From: Tissierellia bacterium | Lineage (GTDB): Bacteria; Bacillota; Clostridia; Tissierellales; Tissierellaceae | Direction of reading: 5' to 3' | Assembly: GCA_012735245.1 (NCBI GenBank) | Contig: JAAYHU010000027.1 | Coordinates: forward strand, 1 to 64,000 | Length of the DNA stretch: 64,000 nucleotides | In this document: positions 17,276 through 27,353 of the stretch, piece after piece | Numbering within the stretch: position 1 is the first letter of the stretch | How the letters are laid out: each line of letters starts with the position of its first letter | Made by a program: the position numbers and the translations under genes | The notes under the pieces: generated by a model | What the model was told of the DNA's origin: nothing | Seen by the model: only the letters and a program-made list of their open reading frames with translations | Databases searched by the model: none

Positions 17276-20200
17276 AATACCTTTTCATACCTGCAAATAT
17301 CCTTATATATACAGAAGGGTGAACATTCCAATGGATTTACTGAAAAGTCCCCATTTAAAATTCCCTCTATTATCTTTTTTATATTGGCTTTTGTTTCTTC
17401 CATAAGCATGTCCCAATCCTCTTTGCTAATGGCCCCTTTATGCCTTTTGGATATTTGACTTGTTTCATCTAAGATGCCTAATTTAACGTCGAATTTTTGT
17501 TGTGAAATCACCCCATATACTCCTGCTACAATATTCTTATCCCGTTGAGATAAAGCATAGATAGGTAATTGTAAGGATAGGCCTTGTAGAATCTTGTCTA
17601 TATCGTATACTCCATAGGGGGAACTTTTGTAATCCATGATTATATACTTATCTTCACCTAATACCTTGTCTATTCTATCTATTTTCCCAGTAAACTTAAC
17701 ATCGACCCCATCAATTTCTATGGAAAAGTCATTTTCCCTCCCAAATTCTACTTCAAAGGCAAAGGGTATTAGTTTTTCCTTAGGATTAGAAATTCTTTCA
17801 ATATCCCTTTCAATAAATTTAATTAATCTATTGTATATATTATCCATAATTAACTGATTCAGTTTATTTTCCAAATCAAAGCCCAATTGTAGGGCATATT
17901 TTGTTATTAATTCTTTAAGATTATCTAAGGTTTCCTCCACATGGAAAGGCTTTTTATCTAAAACATGGTCTTCCAAATCCCTCTTATATTTATAATAATA
18001 TTCTTTTAAAACCTCATGGTATAGGGTCCCAATATCTATAGGCCTATATTCTTGGAAATACCTTTCCATTTCATCTACTTGGAGGATTTTGCTTAACAAA
18101 AAGTAATATGGACATTTACTATAGGCCTCTAGATAAGTATTTGAATATACCTTATTGAGGTGCATTTCTTTTAAATCTTTTATGATACTATCATCTGATA
18201 TGAGACCATTGTACTCGTTATAATCTAAGCAAGCCCTCATATATTCACAATAATTCTTTTCATTGATTATTTTAAATTTATCCTTTAATTTGCCATTATG
18301 AAATATATAATAGGGTTTTATATCTTCTTTTAAGTTATCTAGGTTTAATATTAAATAATTGGATAGTTCGTTAAAGGTAGTTATATTTTCAATATTATTT
18401 TTTATTTGATAATCTAAACCTAAATTTATAGTTTGTACTTTTTCTTCGATTTTTTCTCCTTTAAACATATTTAAGATTTCATCTAAGAAAATTGAAAAAA
18501 TGCTGTCTTCTTCTGTACCTTCACTTAAGGACAGATAAAGAATTTCTTTACATGATCCTATTAATGAAGCGAATTTTATTACTTCATTATTTAACCTATG
18601 ATTATAATTTTTATAATCTAGGCCTATTTCCTTTAAATAGCTATAGTTCATATCATTTATGAAGAAATTGCTTTCTTTTAATACTGGATAATAGTTTGAA
18701 GATAGGCCTGTAATAAATAGGATTTCATGGGTAAACCCTCTGCTACTTATTGGATTGAGAATCTTAACCCCTCTTATGTTACTGTCATCCTCCAATATAT
18801 TTTCATGGCTTATGGCCTTTAATAGGGCATCAAAATAATCTTTAATATTTATCCTATCTTCTATCAAGGCAAGGCCCTTCATATCTTCAATTACTTCCAA
18901 TAGTTTTTCTAAGGCTTGAATATCTCGATGAAGTAGTTGGTAATTTTTATCCCTTTTATATCTATTGTAAATTAGGCCTTTTAGGTCATAGCCTTTGATT
19001 ATATTGCTGAAAATACGGTTGTAATTCTCAACTGAATCCATATCTAATATTAGTTTTAACTCATCATTTAATCTTTCAACTAACTCAGTGATATGCTCCA
19101 TATAGGCCAGGGAGATATTTAAGGCTCTTTCTTGGTTTATGATTCTTTTTAAGTCATCTAAATTGGTAAAATTCATCTTTCTTAAGATGAATTCAATAGC
19201 ATCCATGTAATTTTTATCTAACAGACTAAAATAATGGGCTTTTAATCTAGAAATTATAGACTGTTTAGCCCCTCCCCTTATTCTAGTTTCTATTAGGGTC
19301 AAAAATTCTTTAACTAAGGGAACCTGAATTAAGGGAATTTCCCTTTTCCCGTTTATTGGCACTTTTTCCTCTGCTGCTACCTTAAATAGGGTTTCCTTAT
19401 ATTCATCACTTAAGAGGACTATGGCCATGTTCTCCAACTTATAGCCATTTTTATAGTGCTTTTTTATTTCTACGAAGATTTTTTTTAACTCCAGATAGAT
19501 ACTTGGAGATTTTATTAACCTAATACTATCTGCATAGTTAAGCTTTTCCATTTCTTCATGGAAGAAGTTGTATCCAATGATTTCGAAGATATTCTTTTCT
19601 TTTCCATTAACATATTCTATTTGAAAGCCTAATTCCCTCAAGCTAGAGAGGGTATCTTCAATATTAGGGATTTTAGATTTCATTTCAAAAGGAATATTTA
19701 TATAAATATCAACATCTGTCTTTGAAAGTTCTTTAATAATTTCCATTTCCACAGGCCTAAAATCATAGAATTCATCTATAAGGATAAAATCTAGGCCTTC
19801 AAATATATGTAAATTCTCCTTTAAAATACTTATTGCCTTAAGATAAGCCCCTTCCCTATCAGTTAGGCCTAAGGATTCTAAATATTTTTCATATTCATTA
19901 TAAATATGGCCAATTTCCCTAAAATATGGCTTATTAGGGCAATTTGATAAATAGTCTTCTGGATATACTAGTGACCTTTTAATTTCTCCAATTATATAAT
20001 TCAATCCTTCAATAAATCCTTCCGTTGAACTTATGTCCTTGTAATAATCTAGTTTTCCTTTTTCTTTCAGGCTGTTAATGGATTTCTTTATAATTAAATC
20101 CTTCATTGGTTCATTGATGATAAAATATATTTCATCTTTTAATATCTTGTTGACTATATCATCAAAGGTAAACAGATTTATTTCAAAGACCTTTTCCGTT

Positions 20201-20364
20201 TCATTAATTAGTCTTTTTCTATAATTTTTTAAAAGTCCTCCATGAGGTAATACATAATAAAAGCTACTTCCTAAGCCTTTCTTAAGATATTTTAGGGCCA
20301 TATCAAATAATTCATTTTTCTTATCATTGTTGAAAGGCCCAAAATATACAATCTTATTAGCCAT
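17263..20364 (-). CDS. addB: ATP-dependent helicase/deoxyribonuclease subunit B
   Basis: A 1033-residue partner of AddA. The C-terminal nuclease domain has the IIMDYKSSP motif and an iron-sulphur cysteine set: one Cys at about 745 (YSKCPYYFLL) and Cys1014, 1018 and 1024 (CSPFCIYKDIC). The inactivated-helicase body is recognisable (FILIDEFYDFRPVEMEII, RGFTHEILFITGL). The N-terminus (IVYFGPFNNDKKNELF) lacks the GxxGxGKT Walker A that canonical AddB proteins carry, so this subunit may not bind ATP. It is somewhat shorter than the roughly 1150-residue B. subtilis protein. The stop overlaps the addA start. Confidence 0.88.
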   Translation of the reverse strand: MANKIVYFGPFNNDKKNELFDMALKYLKKGLGSSFYYVLPHGGLLKNYRKRLINETEKVFEINLFTFDDIVNKILKDEIYFIINEPMKDLIIKKSINSLKEKGKLDYYKDISSTEGFIEGLNYIIGEIKRSLVYPEDYLSNCPNKPYFREIGHIYNEYEKYLESLGLTDREGAYLKAISILKENLHIFEGLDFILIDEFYDFRPVEMEIIKELSKTDVDIYINIPFEMKSKIPNIEDTLSSLRELGFQIEYVNGKEKNIFEIIGYNFFHEEMEKLNYADSIRLIKSPSIYLELKKIFVEIKKHYKNGYKLENMAIVLLSDEYKETLFKVAAEEKVPINGKREIPLIQVPLVKEFLTLIETRIRGGAKQSIISRLKAHYFSLLDKNYMDAIEFILRKMNFTNLDDLKRIINQERALNISLAYMEHITELVERLNDELKLILDMDSVENYNRIFSNIIKGYDLKGLIYNRYKRDKNYQLLHRDIQALEKLLEVIEDMKGLALIEDRINIKDYFDALLKAISHENILEDDSNIRGVKILNPISSRGFTHEILFITGLSSNYYPVLKESNFFINDMNYSYLKEIGLDYKNYNHRLNNEVIKFASLIGSCKEILYLSLSEGTEEDSIFSIFLDEILNMFKGEKIEEKVQTINLGLDYQIKNNIENITTFNELSNYLILNLDNLKEDIKPYYIFHNGKLKDKFKIINEKNYCEYMRACLDYNEYNGLISDDSIIKDLKEMHLNKVYSNTYLEAYSKCPYYFLLSKILQVDEMERYFQEYRPIDIGTLYHEVLKEYYYKYKRDLEDHVLDKKPFHVEETLDNLKELITKYALQLGFDLENKLNQLIMDNIYNRLIKFIERDIERISNPKEKLIPFAFEVEFGRENDFSIEIDGVDVKFTGKIDRIDKVLGEDKYIIMDYKSSPYGVYDIDKILQGLSLQLPIYALSQRDKNIVAGVYGVISQQKFDVKLGILDETSQISKRHKGAISKEDWDMLMEETKANIKKIIEGILNGDFSVNPLECSPFCIYKDICRYEKVLEVQ

Positions 20365-20374
20365 GTTTTTCCCC

Positions 20375-21637
20375 CTAATTTTTGATTTTATTTTTCAATT
20401 CTAAGGTCTTATTATTCAATTCCCTTAAGTCAATATTATCTATTGGATTATCCTTTAAATTATACTTTTCCTTTAATTTTAATATCCTATAGACTTTTTC
20501 ATCTATTTCTTCTTCAGTTAATTCGCCGCCTTTTACTGCATCCATAATTTCTTCCATAACCTTAATAGGGTTTTCCTTGCCATGGCAGATTAAAGCCAGG
20601 TCTCCACCTGCCTTTAGAAAGGATAAAACCCCTTCTTCTATTGTGTAGTTTTCCATTATGGCTCCCATGGTCATATCGTCTGATACAACTACTCCATTGA
20701 ATCCTAATTCTCCTCTCAAGAGTTCTCCTATTATCTTTGGAGACATGGTAGCAGGGTAATCATCTATTTCTGGATATAGTATATGGGCAAGCATAATGGC
20801 ATCTACCCCATTATCTATGGCTGCGATAAAAGGTTGTAATTCAAAGGATATCAAGTCTTCCTTTGTTTTATTAACCTTAGGCAGATTCATATGGGAATCT
20901 ATACTAGTATCCCCATGACCAGGAAAATGCTTTACAACGGAGATAACATCCCTATCCATTATACCTAACATAACCTCTATCCCATTATCTACTACAGGTT
21001 CTACACTAGAGCCAAAGGCCCTATTTCCTATAACAGGATTCTTAGGATTGGAATTAATATCTAGAACAGGACTAAAATTCATATTAAAGCCTAAGGATTT
21101 TACCCGTTCTCCTAGAATAGATCCAAGTTCATAGGAAAGATTCCTGTCATTCTTTTTTCCAAATTCAAAGGCTTCAGGCAACCTAGGATAAGCTTTTGGC
21201 AGCCTGCTAACCTTCCCTCCTTCTTCATCTATGGATAAAAATAAGGGAATAGGGTTTTTAGAGTTCATTTCTTTAATACCATTTAATAGGTCTAGGGTTT
21301 GATATTCATCGATTATATTTCTTGAAAATAAAATAAAACCTCCTATTTTATATTCCTCTATTAAACTTGTAATTTCTTCGTTTAACTCAGTCCCTTCAAA
21401 GCTGGCAATTATCAGTTGGCCTATTTTTTCCTCTAAGGACAAAGCCTTTATTTTTTCTTCAATTGGATCAATTGGCTTAGTATCAATTATGTCTTTATTG
21501 GGATCATCAATATGGTTTTCTCCTGGTATATTGCCTATTTGGTCATTATTTTTTGGTAGGCTGTCCTCTTTATTACATCCAACTAGCATAAACATAAGGC
21601 TAAGCAAAACTAAGAATGCTTTTCTCTTGTATATCAT
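20375..21637 (-). CDS. nagZ: Beta-N-acetylhexosaminidase, GH3 lipoprotein (NagZ type)
   Basis: A 420-residue glycoside hydrolase family 3 enzyme that removes N-acetylglucosamine from muropeptides. It has a lipoprotein signal (lipobox LVGC, Cys21), so it works outside the cell as in other Gram-positive bacteria. The diagnostic KHFPGHGDTSIDSH motif carries the catalytic Asp/His of the NagZ subfamily, and LSIDEEGGKVSRLP and GVVVSDDMTMGAI (nucleophile Asp region) are present. It begins 10 bases after addB in transcription, but has no functional link to it. Confidence 0.9.
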   Translation of the reverse strand: MIYKRKAFLVLLSLMFMLVGCNKEDSLPKNNDQIGNIPGENHIDDPNKDIIDTKPIDPIEEKIKALSLEEKIGQLIIASFEGTELNEEITSLIEEYKIGGFILFSRNIIDEYQTLDLLNGIKEMNSKNPIPLFLSIDEEGGKVSRLPKAYPRLPEAFEFGKKNDRNLSYELGSILGERVKSLGFNMNFSPVLDINSNPKNPVIGNRAFGSSVEPVVDNGIEVMLGIMDRDVISVVKHFPGHGDTSIDSHMNLPKVNKTKEDLISFELQPFIAAIDNGVDAIMLAHILYPEIDDYPATMSPKIIGELLRGELGFNGVVVSDDMTMGAIMENYTIEEGVLSFLKAGGDLALICHGKENPIKVMEEIMDAVKGGELTEEEIDEKVYRILKLKEKYNLKDNPIDNIDLRELNNKTLELKNKIKN

Positions 21638-21696
21638 ATAATCATCCTTTTCTAAATTAGTTAGTTTACTTTAGCTTCCCCAATTTTAAATATAAT

Positions 21697-21720
21697 AAAT
21701 GGAGAGCTCACTCTCCATTT
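21697..21720 (-). terminator. Terminator after glsA
   Basis: AAATGGAGAG (21697-21706) pairs with CTCTCCATTT (21711-21720) around a 4-base loop, overlapping the glsA stop codon. It is followed on the minus strand by an AT-rich tract. Confidence 0.65.
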
Positions 21721-22627
21721 AAAATATATTTAAATTTAATTCCCTTGCCAAATCCTTCATAATTCCATAACCTGCTATGGAGTTGCCAAATCTATCTAAG
21801 GCTGGGCTAAAAACCCCAATACCTAATTTATTTGGTATGGTACCAAGTATGCCTCCCCCTACCCCACTTTTTGATGGGATACCTACTTTAGCAGCATACT
21901 CACCACTGAAATCATACATACCGCAGGTAGTTATTATGGCTGTTACAATGGAAGCCAGCCTTTCATTATTTATTTTACTATCCAAATTTAAGGGACATCT
22001 TCTTGCTATAAATAGGCCTATTTTGGCAACATCAACTGCTGTTACCTCAACAGAGCATTGTTTGAAATATACATCTAGGATATCCTCCACTTCTCCATCT
22101 AAATAGCCCTTTGCTTTCATCAAATATGCAATGGCTCTATTTTTATGGCCTGTAGCTTTTTCAGATAAATAGACTTCTTCATTATAGCCTATATTTGGAT
22201 TTTCCGTTATCAGTCTGATGAATTCAATTATCCTATCAAACTTTTCATCCTTGTTGCCCCTAATCAAAGAAGTAGTTATTATTGCACCTGAGTTTATCAT
22301 TGGATTTGCTGGATTACAGCTATTTAAATCTAATTTATATAAGGTATTAAAAGGCTCATCTGTAGGCTCATATCCAACTTTGGAAAAAACATAGTCCTCT
22401 CCATTATCTATTAGGGCGAGCATTAATGATATTATTTTAGATATACTTTGTATAGAAAATTTTATATTATAATCTCCGGCACAATAAATATGTCCGTCTA
22501 CATCTGCAATAGCTAGGCCAATATAATTTGGATTTACCTTAGATAAGGCTGGTATATAATTTGCAACATGTCCTTTTTGTATTAAATGCCGATTTTTTTG
22601 GATAAGTCCTTCTAGTATTTTTTCCAC
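21719..22627 (-). CDS. glsA: Glutaminase A
   Basis: A 302-residue serine-dependent glutaminase, converting glutamine to glutamate and ammonia in the cytoplasm. The family keeps a beta-lactamase-like fold, and the catalytic Ser-x-x-Lys is visible in QSISKI. Other signatures are NPMINSGAI, the Tyr-containing YLSEKATGHKNRA segment and KSGVGGGI. Length matches the family. It lies 15 bases after the uridine-kinase-like gene and is followed by a terminator. Confidence 0.93.
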   Translation of the reverse strand: MEKILEGLIQKNRHLIQKGHVANYIPALSKVNPNYIGLAIADVDGHIYCAGDYNIKFSIQSISKIISLMLALIDNGEDYVFSKVGYEPTDEPFNTLYKLDLNSCNPANPMINSGAIITTSLIRGNKDEKFDRIIEFIRLITENPNIGYNEEVYLSEKATGHKNRAIAYLMKAKGYLDGEVEDILDVYFKQCSVEVTAVDVAKIGLFIARRCPLNLDSKINNERLASIVTAIITTCGMYDFSGEYAAKVGIPSKSGVGGGILGTIPNKLGIGVFSPALDRFGNSIAGYGIMKDLARELNLNIF

Positions 22628-22642
22628 TATCTCACTTCCATT

Positions 22643-24301
22643 CTAATGAATATCGAAATAGGTTTTGCCTATGAATTCCCTTAATATGGAATTGGCAGGT
22701 ATTATATCTTCATTTTCTATATCTCTAAAGTATTCTAAAAACTTCAATAATTTTTTTGCTTCCCCATAATGGACGCTATTGCTATCTATTTCCTCTAATA
22801 GAGGTACAATATGTTTTTTCAGTACAGCCAATTCATATACTAGGGCAGAATCAAACATTATGTCTGCTTCTTCTTGGAATGGGAATATATATTTTTCTTC
22901 TCCCCTTCTAACTCCTGTCCACATATCTAAGGTCCGGATTGCATCATTTCCTCTAAATTTAATATCTCTTACTATCCTTCGAATTAGCCTTGTATCTGTA
23001 GTTGGAATTCGATTATGGGCGTCTATGTTTAATTGGGTTAATGCAGATATATAGATCTTGTATTTATTTTTTTCTGGTATAAGGCTGGTCATTTTAGGGT
23101 TTAGACTGTGGATACCTTCCAGTATAATGGGATGGTCTTTATCAACCTTAATAACCTTTCCAGATCTTTCCCTTTTTCCAGTTATAAAATTGAACTTAGG
23201 TAATTCTACTTCCCCGCCCTCCAACAATGTAATTAAATCTTCATTTAACTTGTCTAAATCTATGGCATCTATACTCTCGAAATCATAGGTCCCATCCTCA
23301 TTTAATGGGGTTTTTTCCCTATCTACAAAATAATCATCAACAGAAATTGATACAGGCCTTTTTCCGTTTACCTTCAACTGAACTGCCAGTCTTTTTGAAA
23401 AAGTTGTCTTTCCAGAAGCTGAAGGCCCTGCTATTAGAATAAGATGAATATCATCATCTTCACAAATACTATCTGCAATTTTGGCTATCTTCTTTTCGTG
23501 TAAGGCCTCTGAAATCCTAATGACTTCTCCAATCTCTCCATTTAATATCTTTTCATTTAAAGACCCAACATATGCCAAATCTAGTATATCTGCCCAGTCA
23601 CTTGCTTCTTTAAAAACCTTAGATAATTTCTTTAATTCCTTAAATTTGGGCAGCTGATAGTTGGATTTCATACTAGGAAATAGAATAAGGACTCCAGGAT
23701 AATAGTAATTCAATTTAAATATATTTACATAGCCAGTTGACGGTGCCAAGTATCCGTGGTATGTATCTATATGGTCTCCAATAGTATAGACATCTATCTG
23801 CTCCCTATCTAAGGTGTTAAAAAGCCTAATTTTGTCTTCATAATTAAATTTTTTAAATAACTCCAATGCCTCAGCCTTGGGGATTTTTCTCCTAATGATA
23901 GGGTAATCTTTGGCTATGATTTCCTTCATCTTTTCTTCTATTTTTTCTATATCCTTAAAACTTATGGAATGGTCATCTTCAAATTCCACATATAATCCTT
24001 CACCGAGAAAATGTTCAATCCGTACTACTCTTTCAGGAAACAACTCCTTGCATGCCATAATAAACACTGCAGATATGGTCCTAGTATAAATCCTATATCC
24101 GTCAATATCTGTAATATCTAGAAATTTTATATACATATGGTTATCTACTTGCTTATTTAAATTATAGACTTCATTTCTAATTTTTGCACCTAAATATCTT
24201 TTGTAATTGCTGCCAAAGGCCTTTTTAGCCACATCTTTAAGTTTAGCCCCTTCTTCAATTAGAAGCTCTCCTGCCCCCTCTACAAATACCTTTAAATCCA
24301 T
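22643..24301 (-). CDS. TGS-domain nucleoside (uridine) kinase-like protein
   Basis: A 552-residue protein with an N-terminal TGS/threonyl-tRNA synthetase-like region (about 1-210). It continues into a P-loop kinase domain of the uridine kinase/phosphoribulokinase type. Walker A is LIAGPSASGKTTFSKR, and the nucleoside-binding Asp lies in SVDDYFVDRE. A conserved ILEGIHSLN and RRIVRDIKFRGN follow. The family is widespread in Clostridia, where it is annotated as nucleoside kinase; its substrate is not firmly established. Likely operon with the RluA-type gene upstream (13-base gap) and glsA downstream. Confidence 0.85.
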   Translation of the reverse strand: MDLKVFVEGAGELLIEEGAKLKDVAKKAFGSNYKRYLGAKIRNEVYNLNKQVDNHMYIKFLDITDIDGYRIYTRTISAVFIMACKELFPERVVRIEHFLGEGLYVEFEDDHSISFKDIEKIEEKMKEIIAKDYPIIRRKIPKAEALELFKKFNYEDKIRLFNTLDREQIDVYTIGDHIDTYHGYLAPSTGYVNIFKLNYYYPGVLILFPSMKSNYQLPKFKELKKLSKVFKEASDWADILDLAYVGSLNEKILNGEIGEVIRISEALHEKKIAKIADSICEDDDIHLILIAGPSASGKTTFSKRLAVQLKVNGKRPVSISVDDYFVDREKTPLNEDGTYDFESIDAIDLDKLNEDLITLLEGGEVELPKFNFITGKRERSGKVIKVDKDHPIILEGIHSLNPKMTSLIPEKNKYKIYISALTQLNIDAHNRIPTTDTRLIRRIVRDIKFRGNDAIRTLDMWTGVRRGEEKYIFPFQEEADIMFDSALVYELAVLKKHIVPLLEEIDSNSVHYGEAKKLLKFLEYFRDIENEDIIPANSILREFIGKTYFDIH

Positions 24302-24314
24302 TTAACTCACCTCT

Positions 24315-25289
24315 CTATCCAAATAGATCTCTTTCAATTTCTTCACTTATCCCTTCTAAATGGCTGGTAAAAACCTTACCATTTAAGTAGCTGAGTTCAT
24401 CCCCAAGGCCATTAAACTCAATTTTATATCCATGGAGCCACTGATTATTTAACCCATATTTGTCCCTAAATATTTTATTTACCTTTTGATTACCATATTT
24501 TCTGTCGCCTATTACTGGATAGCCCAAGGAAGATAGATGAGCCCTTATTTGATGGGTCCTACCAGTGATTAAATTGACTTCTAATAATGTATACCCATTT
24601 TTTGATTTAATAGGCCTGAAAATAGTAGTTATTTTCTTGGAGCCTTCAAAATCTCCTTTTCTAATCTTTACCTTGTTTTTATCTTCGTCCTTTAATAAAT
24701 AGGCATCTGCCCTAATTTCTTTGTCTATAATTCCTTTAACTATTGTCTTATAGAATCTCTTTATTTCTCCCTTTCTTATGGCTTCGTTAATAGACTTTAA
24801 TGTCTCATAGTTTTTGGCTCCAATTATTATACCTGAAGTATTCCTGTCCAATCTATTGCATATAGAAGGAGTAAAGGTTTTTTCAATTCTGGGGATATAT
24901 TCTCCCCTTTGAATTAGGTAATTTATCATACTATCTACTATATTTTCTTCAAATTTTTCCCCCGTACTATGGGACAAAACCCCAACTGGTTTATTTATTA
25001 AAATTATATTTTCATCCTCATAGATTATATTTGGTATCAAATTAGATTTTACTTCCTTTTCTTCAATAAATTTTTCTATAGTTTCATCAGCTAAAAATAA
25101 CTGTACCTTATCTCCTTCGTAAATGGTAGTTTCTGGATAAGCCCTTTTTCCATTTACTTTAATATTTTTCTTTCTAATCATTTTATAGATAAAGCCCTGT
25201 GGTGCCTTGGACAGATATTTTTTTAGAAATCTGTCAAGTCTTTGATCGCTTTCATTTTTATTGATTAATATTTCCTTCAATCTTTTCAC
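24315..25289 (-). CDS. RluA-family pseudouridine synthase
   Basis: A 324-residue RNA-modifying enzyme. The N-terminal S4 RNA-binding domain ([17 protein letters not shown]) is followed by the catalytic core with the active-site Asp in [10 protein letters not shown]. The later family motif [20 protein letters not shown] is intact. It converts uridines in rRNA or tRNA to pseudouridine. The exact target site (RluB/C/D-like) is not decidable. It is the first gene of a unit running into the kinase-like gene and glsA. Confidence 0.92.
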   Translation of the reverse strand: MKRLKEILINKNESDQRLDRFLKKYLSKAPQGFIYKMIRKKNIKVNGKRAYPETTIYEGDKVQLFLADETIEKFIEEKEVKSNLIPNIIYEDENIILINKPVGVLSHSTGEKFEENIVDSMINYLIQRGEYIPRIEKTFTPSICNRLDRNTSGIIIGAKNYETLKSINEAIRKGEIKRFYKTIVKGIIDKEIRADAYLLKDEDKNKVKIRKGDFEGSKKITTIFRPIKSKNGYTLLEVNLITGRTHQIRAHLSSLGYPVIGDRKYGNQKVNKIFRDKYGLNNQWLHGYKIEFNGLGDELSYLNGKVFTSHLEGISEEIERDLFG

Positions 25290-25372
25290 ACCTTTTCATA
25301 AGTTTATGTTATAATTATATTATATACAATTAAATATCTAAAACCTATTTTTCTTTAAAAAGAGGTGGAAAT

Positions 25373-25891
25373 ATGAAAAAAATTATAGAATGGATTAAGG
25401 ATTTTTTATATGATTCAATAGACTACATAATAATGATTGCTATTATAGGAGCTGTCGCCCTTGTTATAGGTTGGAGATTGGACCTTTTATTTGCTAAAGA
25501 AGCTGTAAAGCTACCACCTAAGGACAATATTGTTGTAGAAAATCCGAGAAATGATAATAGAGACGACAATATTGAATCTGAAGAAAATGAAGATAATAAT
25601 GTTGACATACCAGATTCTGATGATATAGATGAAAATGCTCCAACAATTGATGATAATATAGATGATAATACAGACAATAATCAAATTGTAACTGTTACAG
25701 TAGTAATACCACCTGGTTCATTGCCATCTAAAATTGCCAGTATATTAGAAGAACATAAGTTAATATCCAGTAGGGCTGAATTTGTACAAAAAACTCAGGA
25801 GCTAAAGCTTGATACCAAGTTGAAATCTGGAACTTTTGAAATTAAAAGCAATAGCTCCTTAGAAGAAATAATTAGAATCATTGCAAATTAA
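25373..25891 (+). CDS. MltG-like membrane protein with acidic linker
   Basis: A 172-residue protein with a short basic N-terminus, one membrane helix (about 15-33), an extremely Asp/Asn/Glu-rich linker (about 50-108), and a C-terminal domain. The C-terminal domain (VVIPPGSLPSKIASILEEHKLI through LKSGTFEIKSNSSLEEII) matches the LysM-like front part of MltG/YceG endolytic transglycosylases. The catalytic transglycosylase part of MltG is absent, so this is probably a non-catalytic relative. It stands alone between two minus-strand genes and has an AGAGGTGG ribosome binding site. Confidence 0.75.
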   Translation: MKKIIEWIKDFLYDSIDYIIMIAIIGAVALVIGWRLDLLFAKEAVKLPPKDNIVVENPRNDNRDDNIESEENEDNNVDIPDSDDIDENAPTIDDNIDDNTDNNQIVTVTVVIPPGSLPSKIASILEEHKLISSRAEFVQKTQELKLDTKLKSGTFEIKSNSSLEEIIRIIAN

Positions 25892-25919
25892 AAGTCTTCC
25901 TTGCCTGGAAGACTTTTAA
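25888..25919. terminator. Bidirectional terminator
   Basis: A perfect 13-bp inverted repeat, TTAAAAGTCTTCC (25888-25900) and GGAAGACTTTTAA (25907-25919), with a 6-base loop. It separates two convergent genes and has T-tracts on both strands. Confidence 0.85.
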
Positions 25920-26479
25920 TATGTTGTATTGATATAATCGTCTATTAGAGACTTTTTCTTTATATCCTTAAATACTCCCTTTTCTTTAAGTATATTTAAC
26001 AACCATAGGGCCTTAGAATGAAATATGGCCTCTTTGTAATTAAGTAATACTATTTCATAGAGCTTATTATTTAATTTTTTTGAATTAACATCTACAAAAT
26101 ATGCTTCTACTCCTTCAAAATTTAAGTACTCAAGTAAATCAAGGACTGCCTTATCCTTTTCATGATAATAATTATTACCCTTGTTTAAATAATACTTATA
26201 ATACCTTTGCCGTTTTTTTGCATCCTTAATATCCTTTGCCATCATAGTAAAATACTTGGCCAATACATTGTAGTATTGATAATTGTACATTCCCATTTCA
26301 AAGCTATCAATTCTTAAAAATGGTTTTAAGTTCATCTTCATAACCAAGTAATAATTAGATTCAAGGAACTCCCTTTTTGTTATGCTGCCATTTTCATACT
26401 TCACTATTAAAGAAGATCTCTTATCAAAGAAAGCCTTAAATTGTCCCCTTCCAAAACCGTAAGACTCCAAAATATACAC
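25916..26479 (-). CDS. Hypothetical protein, Tyr/Lys-rich
   Basis: A 187-residue soluble protein rich in Tyr, Lys and Asn (for instance MYNYQYYNVLAKYF and RQRYYKYYLNKGNNYYHEKD) with mostly helical character. There is no signal peptide, membrane segment or metal motif. The C-terminal region (VLLNYKEAIFHSKALWLLNIL) looks conserved-like, but I do not assign a family. It ends at the bidirectional terminator and is a single-gene unit. Confidence 0.65.
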   Translation of the reverse strand: MYILESYGFGRGQFKAFFDKRSSLIVKYENGSITKREFLESNYYLVMKMNLKPFLRIDSFEMGMYNYQYYNVLAKYFTMMAKDIKDAKKRQRYYKYYLNKGNNYYHEKDKAVLDLLEYLNFEGVEAYFVDVNSKKLNNKLYEIVLLNYKEAIFHSKALWLLNILKEKGVFKDIKKKSLIDDYINTTY

Positions 26480-26515
26480 CCAATCTAATATTATTTTATT
26501 ACATTATATCATAAT

Positions 26516-27238
26516 CTAAGATTTTTTTAATAGGGAAATTTCTTCATCTGTTAGTTCCCTAAATTGGCCTACATCTAAATTTTCATCTAAAATTAGATTT
26601 CCCATGGAAATCCTCTTTAAATACAATACTTTCATTCCAACAGACTTAAACATTCGTTTAACCTGATGGAATTTTCCCTCTTGGATAGTCAAATATACTT
26701 TAGATACTATACTGGAATTTATGATTTCCAACTGGGAAGGTAAAGTCTTATATCCATCATCTAAGATAATACCTTCTTTAAATAATCTAATATGTTCTTC
26801 TTCTACATACCCATCTACCTCAACATAATATTTTTTATCTACCCTCTTTTTTGGAGACAAGAGCTCATGGGCAAGCTTTCCATCATTAGTTATTAGAAGT
26901 AAACCTTCAGTATCCTTGTCTAACCTTCCCACTGGAAAGGGTTTATATATTAAGTATTCTTGGTCTAGAATATCTACTACTGTTTTGAAACTTGGATCAT
27001 CTGTTGAAGAAACTAAGCCCTTTGGTTTATTCATCATTAAGTAAATATACCTTCTATATATAATTCTTTCATTATCTAAGAAAATATTGTCCTCATAGGG
27101 ATTAACCTTAGTTTCCCCATTTAAAGTCACAATATCGTTGACTTTTACCCTGCCAGATTTGATTAATTTTTTTACATCTTTCCTGCTTCCATATCCCATA
27201 TTGGCTAGGACTTTATCTAATCGTTCTTTTTTGCTCAT
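26516..27238 (-). CDS. RsuA-family pseudouridine synthase
   Basis: A protein of about 240 residues with an N-terminal S4 domain (RLDKVLANMGYGSRKDVKKLI) and a catalytic domain with PVGRLDKDTEGLLLITNDG, where the Asp is the active-site residue. It is an RNA pseudouridine synthase of the RsuA/RluB/RluE/RluF group, acting on rRNA. An upstream in-frame ATG at 27283 exists. The ATG at 27238 is preferred because AGGTGATAAC precedes it and the S4 domain begins a few residues later. Confidence 0.92.
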   Translation of the reverse strand: MSKKERLDKVLANMGYGSRKDVKKLIKSGRVKVNDIVTLNGETKVNPYEDNIFLDNERIIYRRYIYLMMNKPKGLVSSTDDPSFKTVVDILDQEYLIYKPFPVGRLDKDTEGLLLITNDGKLAHELLSPKKRVDKKYYVEVDGYVEEEHIRLFKEGIILDDGYKTLPSQLEIINSSIVSKVYLTIQEGKFHQVKRMFKSVGMKVLYLKRISMGNLILDENLDVGQFRELTDEEISLLKKS

Positions 27239-27353
27239 GTTATCACCTATTATATAAGAATAATATAGCCAAAAATTTCTCAACTCATTTTGAATAATTC
27301 TTTACGAATTTGTAAAACTATAATTATAGATATTTTGTGGAAAGGAGATAGTT

